Origin: Microbacterium sp. SMR1
GTDB taxonomy: Bacteria; Actinomycetota; Actinomycetes; Actinomycetales; Microbacteriaceae
Reading direction: 5' to 3'
Length of the DNA stretch: 64,000 nucleotides
Assembly (NCBI RefSeq): GCF_003289625.1
Contig: NZ_QMBN01000003.1
Location: 186,001-250,000 of the forward strand
Position numbers and translations under genes: made by a program. The notes below the pieces were generated by a model. The model was given only the letters and a program-made list of their open reading frames with translations. It ran no database searches and was not told where the DNA came from. This document shows, one piece after another, positions 60,009 through 64,000 of this stretch (positions within the stretch are counted from its first letter, which is position 1; each line of letters opens with the position of its first letter).

Positions 60009-60815
60009 ATGCTTTCGGATGCCGATCTGGTTCGCATCGCGCGTGATCTTGCAGCGACGCCGGGCGTGGTCGCGGTGGCGCTCGGCGGCAGCCGCGCGCG
60101 CGGCACGCATGCCGCCGACTCGGACGTCGATCTCGGCGTCTACGTCGACGGGCGAACATTCGACCGCGGCGTCCTCTCCGCGTCGGTGTCTCGCTGGGCC
60201 GGGACGTCGGTCACCGTCGGACCGGCCGGGAGCTGGGGCCCGTGGGTGGATAGCGGCGCGTGGGCGACGATCGCGGAAATGCCCGTCGACGTCATCATCC
60301 GCGACGCCGACCGCGTTCGAGCTCAGGTCGCGAGGGCTCGTCGCGGCGAGTTCGCCTTCCACGCGCAGCCGGGGCATCCATTCGGGTTTCTCGATATCGC
60401 ATACGCGGGCGAGGTCGCACTCGCGAAGCCGCTCGTGGATGGCGCGGGTTTCCTGCGCGATAGCTCCGCTGCCCTCACTCCCTACCCCGAGCCGCTGCGG
60501 CAGGCCTTCCTCGACGATCTGTGGCAGGTGGACTTCCTCGTGGACGCCGCAGCGAAGGTCGCTGATCGCGGCGACACCGCCTACCTCAGTCTCTGCCTGA
60601 GCAACGCGGCCGTGCGGCTCGGGTACGCGTGGCACGCCGACGCCAGAGCCTGGGCCATCAACGAGAAGGGCATCGTCCCGGGAGTCTCTCGTCTGATCTC
60701 GGCCCCGGCCGACTTCGACATCCGGGTCGCCGCTGCTCTCAGCGCGCTCAACGCCTCACCCCAGGGCGCGCGGGCAGCGGTCGAGATGCTTCGGACCCTG
60801 CCTCGCCCGTCCTGA
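60009..60815 (+). CDS. Nucleotidyltransferase-domain protein
   Basis: 268 residues. Pol-beta-type nucleotidyltransferase motif GGSRARGTHAADSDVDLGVYV (near residues 27-47), with the two metal Asp in SDVDLG and a third in PVDVIIRD; a helical C-terminal region follows. Known relatives are aminoglycoside adenylyltransferase-like or DUF4037 proteins. No partner HEPN gene next door, so a MNT/HEPN toxin-antitoxin is not indicated. Flanked on both sides by 55-bp repeats. Confidence 0.82.
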   Translation: MLSDADLVRIARDLAATPGVVAVALGGSRARGTHAADSDVDLGVYVDGRTFDRGVLSASVSRWAGTSVTVGPAGSWGPWVDSGAWATIAEMPVDVIIRDADRVRAQVARARRGEFAFHAQPGHPFGFLDIAYAGEVALAKPLVDGAGFLRDSSAALTPYPEPLRQAFLDDLWQVDFLVDAAAKVADRGDTAYLSLCLSNAAVRLGYAWHADARAWAINEKGIVPGVSRLISAPADFDIRVAAALSALNASPQGARAAVEMLRTLPRPS

Positions 60816-60823
60816 CCGCCGCC

Positions 60824-60878
60824 GAGGTCCCACGTGGGCCGGTTTCAGCGGCCCCGTTCCCGGCCGAACTGGGACCTC
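60824..60878. repeat. 55-bp palindromic element, copy 3 (inverted relative to copy 2)
   Basis: GAGGTCCCA (60824-60832) and TGGGACCTC (60870-60878). Its reverse complement shares the first 20 nt with copy 2 (GAGGTCCCAGTTCGGCC and on). Lies 9 nt after the nucleotidyltransferase stop, in a convergent gap. Confidence 0.85.
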
Positions 60879-60922
60879 GCGCGGCAAGCTGGGACCGGGG
60901 GGGATGCCGAGGGACCAGACAC

Positions 60923-62476
60923 CTAGCGGCAGACGAGGCCGTCCTCGGGCACCGTGTCGTCGAGGAAGAAGGCCTCGACCGCGTCGTCGACGCACGAGTT
61001 GCCCTTCTGGAACCCGGTGTGCCCCTCGCCCTCTCGCGTGACGAGCACGCCCGAGGCGAGCTGATCGGCGAGCGATTCCGACCACTCGTACGGAGTGGCG
61101 GGATCGTTGGTCGTGCCCACGACGACGATCGGCGCGGCACCGTCGGCCGTGATCTCGCCGCGGGTACCGGTGGGCGGGTACGGCCAGACTGCGCAGGCGT
61201 CGACGCCCTCCCAGTACGGTGCGACCGTCGGCGCTTCTACCGCGAGGCGCGCCTTCGACGCGGCCTCGGCCTCGGGGTCGTTCTCGGCCGGGTAGTCCAT
61301 GCAGTTGTACGCGCGGAACGCCTCGGACGAGTTGTCCGAGTACTGCCCGTCGGACGTGCGCGCGTAGTAGAAGTCGGCGAGCAGGAACGCCGTCTGCGGG
61401 TCGCCCGCCAGCGTCTGCGAGAGAGCCTGCCTCAGGATCGGCCAGTTGTCCTGCGAGTACAGCGCGGCGATGATCGCGGTCATGAGCGAGTCGGCGCCGA
61501 GCCGGCGACCGTCGGATGCCGGCAGGGGCGACGCGTCGACGCTCGCAAGCAGCGTCCCGAGGTCGGTCATCGCGTCATCGACGGACCCGCGGAAGGGGCA
61601 GTCCTCCTCCTCGATGCATGCCGCCATGAACGCGCGCAGCGCCGACTCGAAGCCGACCGCCTGGGTGGCGCTGACATCGAGAGACGACACGCTCGGGTCG
61701 ATCGCACCGTCGAGCACGAGACGCCCGACGTTCTCGGGGTAGAGCTTGGCGTAGGTCGCCCCGAGGAAGGTTCCGTACGAGTACCCGAGGTAGTTGAGCT
61801 TCTCGTCGCCGAGCACCGCACGCAGCAGATCCATGTCGCGCGCGGCGAACTCGGTCGTGATGAAGGGCAGTATGCCGCCGCTGTTCTCGTCGCAGGCGGC
61901 GGCGAACTGCTCGTTGCGGGCGGTCAACTCCGCTTCCCACTCGGGCGTACCGCGAGGGGCGGCCGGGATGTCGAAGAAGTAGGCGTCGGTGCCCGCGGCG
62001 TCGAAGCACGCGACGGCGCTCGAGCGGCCCACGCCGCGCGGGTCGAACCCGATGACGTCGTAGGCGTCGGCCAGCACTGACCCGACCGCGAACTGGGCGC
62101 TGTCGGCGATCAGGTCGTACCCGCTCGCGCCGGGACCGCCGGGATTGACCAGCAGCGACCCGAGCGCTTCGCCCGATCCCGCCGCCCGCCGCACGACCGC
62201 GAGTTCGATCTCGCCCGCGGACGGATCGTTCCAGTCACGCGGCGCGCGCACTGTCGTGCAATCGTATGAACCCGAGTCGGCGCCCACGCAGGACTCCCAT
62301 TCGAGTTCCTGCCCGTAGAACGGCATCAGATCCGCTGAGACGCCCTCGGTGATGGGTGTGCGGCTCGGCGCCGGCGAAGCCTGATCGGGGCTTCCCTTGA
62401 AGACGCATCCGGTGAGGACCGTCACCGTGGCCGCGGCGATCGCGACGACGGTGACCAGACGACGGGGAGCTTTCAC
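60923..62476 (-). CDS. Secreted lipoprotein alpha/beta hydrolase (TAP-like peptidase family)
   Basis: 517 residues from the GTG at 62476 (GGAAGGA upstream; overlaps the holB stop as GTGA). Lipobox VLTGC, then the hydrolase fold: oxyanion-hole LLVNPGGPGASG, FDPRGVGRSSAV, nucleophile GYSYGTFLGA, and catalytic His in GEGHTGFQKG; C-terminal Cys pairs (NSCVDD, GLVCR). Known: the family includes Streptomyces tripeptidyl aminopeptidases. Substrate unproven. Confidence 0.9.
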   Translation of the reverse strand: MKAPRRLVTVVAIAAATVTVLTGCVFKGSPDQASPAPSRTPITEGVSADLMPFYGQELEWESCVGADSGSYDCTTVRAPRDWNDPSAGEIELAVVRRAAGSGEALGSLLVNPGGPGASGYDLIADSAQFAVGSVLADAYDVIGFDPRGVGRSSAVACFDAAGTDAYFFDIPAAPRGTPEWEAELTARNEQFAAACDENSGGILPFITTEFAARDMDLLRAVLGDEKLNYLGYSYGTFLGATYAKLYPENVGRLVLDGAIDPSVSSLDVSATQAVGFESALRAFMAACIEEEDCPFRGSVDDAMTDLGTLLASVDASPLPASDGRRLGADSLMTAIIAALYSQDNWPILRQALSQTLAGDPQTAFLLADFYYARTSDGQYSDNSSEAFRAYNCMDYPAENDPEAEAASKARLAVEAPTVAPYWEGVDACAVWPYPPTGTRGEITADGAAPIVVVGTTNDPATPYEWSESLADQLASGVLVTREGEGHTGFQKGNSCVDDAVEAFFLDDTVPEDGLVCR

Positions 62477-63627
62477 GGTGTCCTTCCGCTGGCGACGGTG
62501 ATGAGCATGCTCTCGAGGGCGAGCAGGGGGGCCGCGTTGCCTTCGAGGGCGCTCCGCGTGGCCGAGATGCGATCGAGCACGACGAGCGTGCGGTCGGGAG
62601 TCCATGCCGACGCAAGAGCGGCGAGCTCGCTCGTCAGCTCGCGATTGATGAGGTCGCCCTCCCGGCCGAACTGCAGCATCAGCGTGTCGCGGTACATCGA
62701 TTCGAGATCGGTGAGGACCCGATCGATGCCGTCGCGCAGGCTGCGCGTCGCCCGACGCTTCTGCTCGTCCTCGAGCGCGCTGAGCTGACCGCGCACGGCG
62801 GGCGGCACGGGTGCACCCGGAGCGACCCCGAGCGTGCGCCGCAACGCCTCGCGCTCGGACTCGTCGCGTTCGGCCGTCAAGGCCTTGGCATCCTCCGTCG
62901 CGGCGCTCACGATGCGACCGGCCGTCTCGACGGCGTCGGACACTCCGCGCACCGCCAGCACCGCGCGCAGCGTCGCATCACGGCGCTCCCGAGAGGCGGC
63001 ATCCGTCGCGAGGCGCTGGGCCATACCGATGTGGCGCTGGGCGAGACGAGCGGACTGCTCGGCCACCGCTTCGTCGACGCCCGTGCGCGCGGAGATGAGC
63101 CGTGCGACATCCGCTACGTCGGGCTCACGCAGTCGCAGCGTTCGCACGCGCGACCGGATCGTCGGCAGCAGATCAGCATCGCTCGGCGCGCACAGCACCC
63201 AGACCGTCTGCTCTGGCGGCTCCTCGAGAGCCTTGAGCAGAACGTTGCTCGTCCGCTCGACCATCCGGTCGGCGTCTTCGACGACGATGACGCGGTAGCG
63301 ACCGAGAGACGGCGAGAAGTACGACCGTTCGACGAGCGCTCGGGCGTCGCGGATGGAGATGACCACGCCCTCCGTGCGGAGGGCCGTGAGATCGGGATGC
63401 GTGCCCGCGAGGACCTGCCGCATCGCGCCCTCATCCCCCGGCTCGGCGATCAGCGCTGCCGCGAACGCGTGCGCGAGCGTCGAACGCCCCGAGCCGGGCG
63501 GGCCCGTGATGAGCCAGGCGTGCGCGAGCTGCGCGGGGTCGGATGCCGCGGCCTGCAGCGCCGCGACGGCCGAGTCCTGACCCCAGACCTCGCCCCACGG
63601 CGGCGCGAGCGGAGCGGAGGCGGTCAT
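62473..63627 (-). CDS. holB: DNA polymerase III subunit delta'
   Basis: 384 residues, clamp-loader AAA+ fold: HAWLITGPPGSGRSTLAHAFAAAL (Walker A GPPGSGRS), VIVVEDADRMVERTSNVLLKALEEPPEQTVWVLCAPS (Walker B and following), TIRSRVRTLRL (sensor region, normally SRC). The zinc module normally present just before GTHPDL (pattern CGxCxxC) has lost its Cys: here GDEGAMRQVLAGTHPDL. Loads the sliding clamp at replication forks. Downstream of tmk, as is usual. Confidence 0.92.
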   Translation of the reverse strand: MTASAPLAPPWGEVWGQDSAVAALQAAASDPAQLAHAWLITGPPGSGRSTLAHAFAAALIAEPGDEGAMRQVLAGTHPDLTALRTEGVVISIRDARALVERSYFSPSLGRYRVIVVEDADRMVERTSNVLLKALEEPPEQTVWVLCAPSDADLLPTIRSRVRTLRLREPDVADVARLISARTGVDEAVAEQSARLAQRHIGMAQRLATDAASRERRDATLRAVLAVRGVSDAVETAGRIVSAATEDAKALTAERDESEREALRRTLGVAPGAPVPPAVRGQLSALEDEQKRRATRSLRDGIDRVLTDLESMYRDTLMLQFGREGDLINRELTSELAALASAWTPDRTLVVLDRISATRSALEGNAAPLLALESMLITVASGRTP

Positions 63628-63702
63628 GGGTCCAGCCTACGGGGAGCCTCCGACGTCGGTTACCCCGCGCCGCGCGGGCCGCGGCCGGCCGCCCGCGCCG
63701 AC

Positions 63703-63999
63703 TCAGCCGCGCAGCGAGCGTTCGACACGTGCACGGATCTCGACGGACAGGTCGACCGGTGGACGGGATGCGTCGAGCACGAGGAACCGCTCGGGTTCCG
63801 CTGCGGCGAGCCCGAGGAAGGCGGTGCGCACACGCTCGTGGAAATCGGCCTTCTCGGCCTCGAGCCGGTCGAACGGTTTGTCGTCGGCGTCGAGACGTGC
63901 TCGGGCGGCGGCGGGGTCGAGGTCGAGCAGCACCGTGATGTCGGGTAGCGCGCCGTCGGTGGCCCACAGCGAGAGGTCGCGCACCTCGCCGGCATCCAG
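63703..63999 (-). CDS. tmk: Thymidylate kinase, C-terminal part (cut by window edge)
   Basis: 99 codons are visible. LDAGEVRDLSLWATDGALPDITVLLDLDP is the usual strand and helix before the lid of bacterial thymidylate kinase; then RLDADDKPFDRLEAEKADFHERVRTAFLGLA and the C-terminal VDLSVEIRARVERSL. The P-loop lies off the right edge. Phosphorylates dTMP to dTDP. Same strand as holB, 75 nt upstream of it, a conserved actinobacterial order. Confidence 0.92.
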   Translation of the reverse strand: MDAGEVRDLSLWATDGALPDITVLLDLDPAAARARLDADDKPFDRLEAEKADFHERVRTAFLGLAAAEPERFLVLDASRPPVDLSVEIRARVERSLRG

Positions 64000-64000
64000 G

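Noticed and set aside
60009..60815. MNT/HEPN toxin-antitoxin antitoxin
   Set aside because: The protein is too long and no HEPN partner gene lies beside it.

Overview
The window is high-GC (roughly 70%) actinobacterial DNA with short intergenic gaps, frequent 4-nt ATGA/GTGA gene overlaps, GTG starts and several leaderless-type promoters. Gene content (Lsr2, SigK/RskA, CitAB-type two-component system, TctCBA, PknB-like kinase, CGNR and WcbI family proteins) and codon use fit Microbacteriaceae, most likely Microbacterium. This is a chromosomal segment; I see no phage, plasmid, transposase or CRISPR genes.

Left part (1-20 kb): end of a DUF559-type gene; a PabC-like aminodeoxychorismate lyase; a gap holding a strongly folded RNA candidate; a SigK-RskA-fasciclin stress module; tRNA-Lys(TTT); then a LacI-controlled carbohydrate locus. 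That locus has two ABC sugar permeases and a GH130 enzyme on +, and a solute-binding lipoprotein and a very large secreted, surface-anchored polysaccharide lyase (PL8 with three F5/8-type C domains) on -. The same operator-promoter block (core AAACCGGTTT overlapping the -10) sits upstream of both arms, so one LacI protein plausibly controls the whole locus. Catalase, Lsr2, small membrane proteins, a VOC protein with a MarR regulator and a YdcF protein follow.

Middle (20-43 kb): PhzF; a CitA/CitB-like sensor/regulator divergent from a tripartite tricarboxylate transporter; a SDR / gluconate-dehydrogenase-subunit-3 / GMC oxidoreductase operon; a TetR regulator with a 40-bp palindrome opposite a DUF1304 protein and an NADP-dependent oxidoreductase; a GntR-controlled ascorbate-family PTS (EIIA-EIIB-EIIC) with a HAD phosphatase, divergent from a full-length transketolase; a DHA2 efflux pump with its TetR; WcbI and CGNR proteins. 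The PTS/transketolase block is bracketed by two nearly identical 63-bp terminator repeats.

Right part (43-64 kb): D-Ala-D-Ala carboxypeptidase; a lipoprotein + membrane-fusion adaptor + ABC ATPase + MacB-type permease + Ser/Thr kinase series; an MMPL transporter translationally coupled to a nicotinamidase, with a TetR regulator nearby; a sugar isomerase/Gfo-Idh oxidoreductase pair; tRNA-Thr(CGT); a MetQNI methionine importer with a structured leader; a nucleotidyltransferase; a secreted alpha/beta hydrolase; DNA polymerase III delta' and the end of thymidylate kinase. Three copies of a 55-bp intergenic palindromic element (arms GAGGTCCCA/TGGGACCTC) lie directly after stop codons at 40.8, 59.9 and 60.8 kb; this family, the folded RNAs and the paired operators are the most unusual non-coding signals here.
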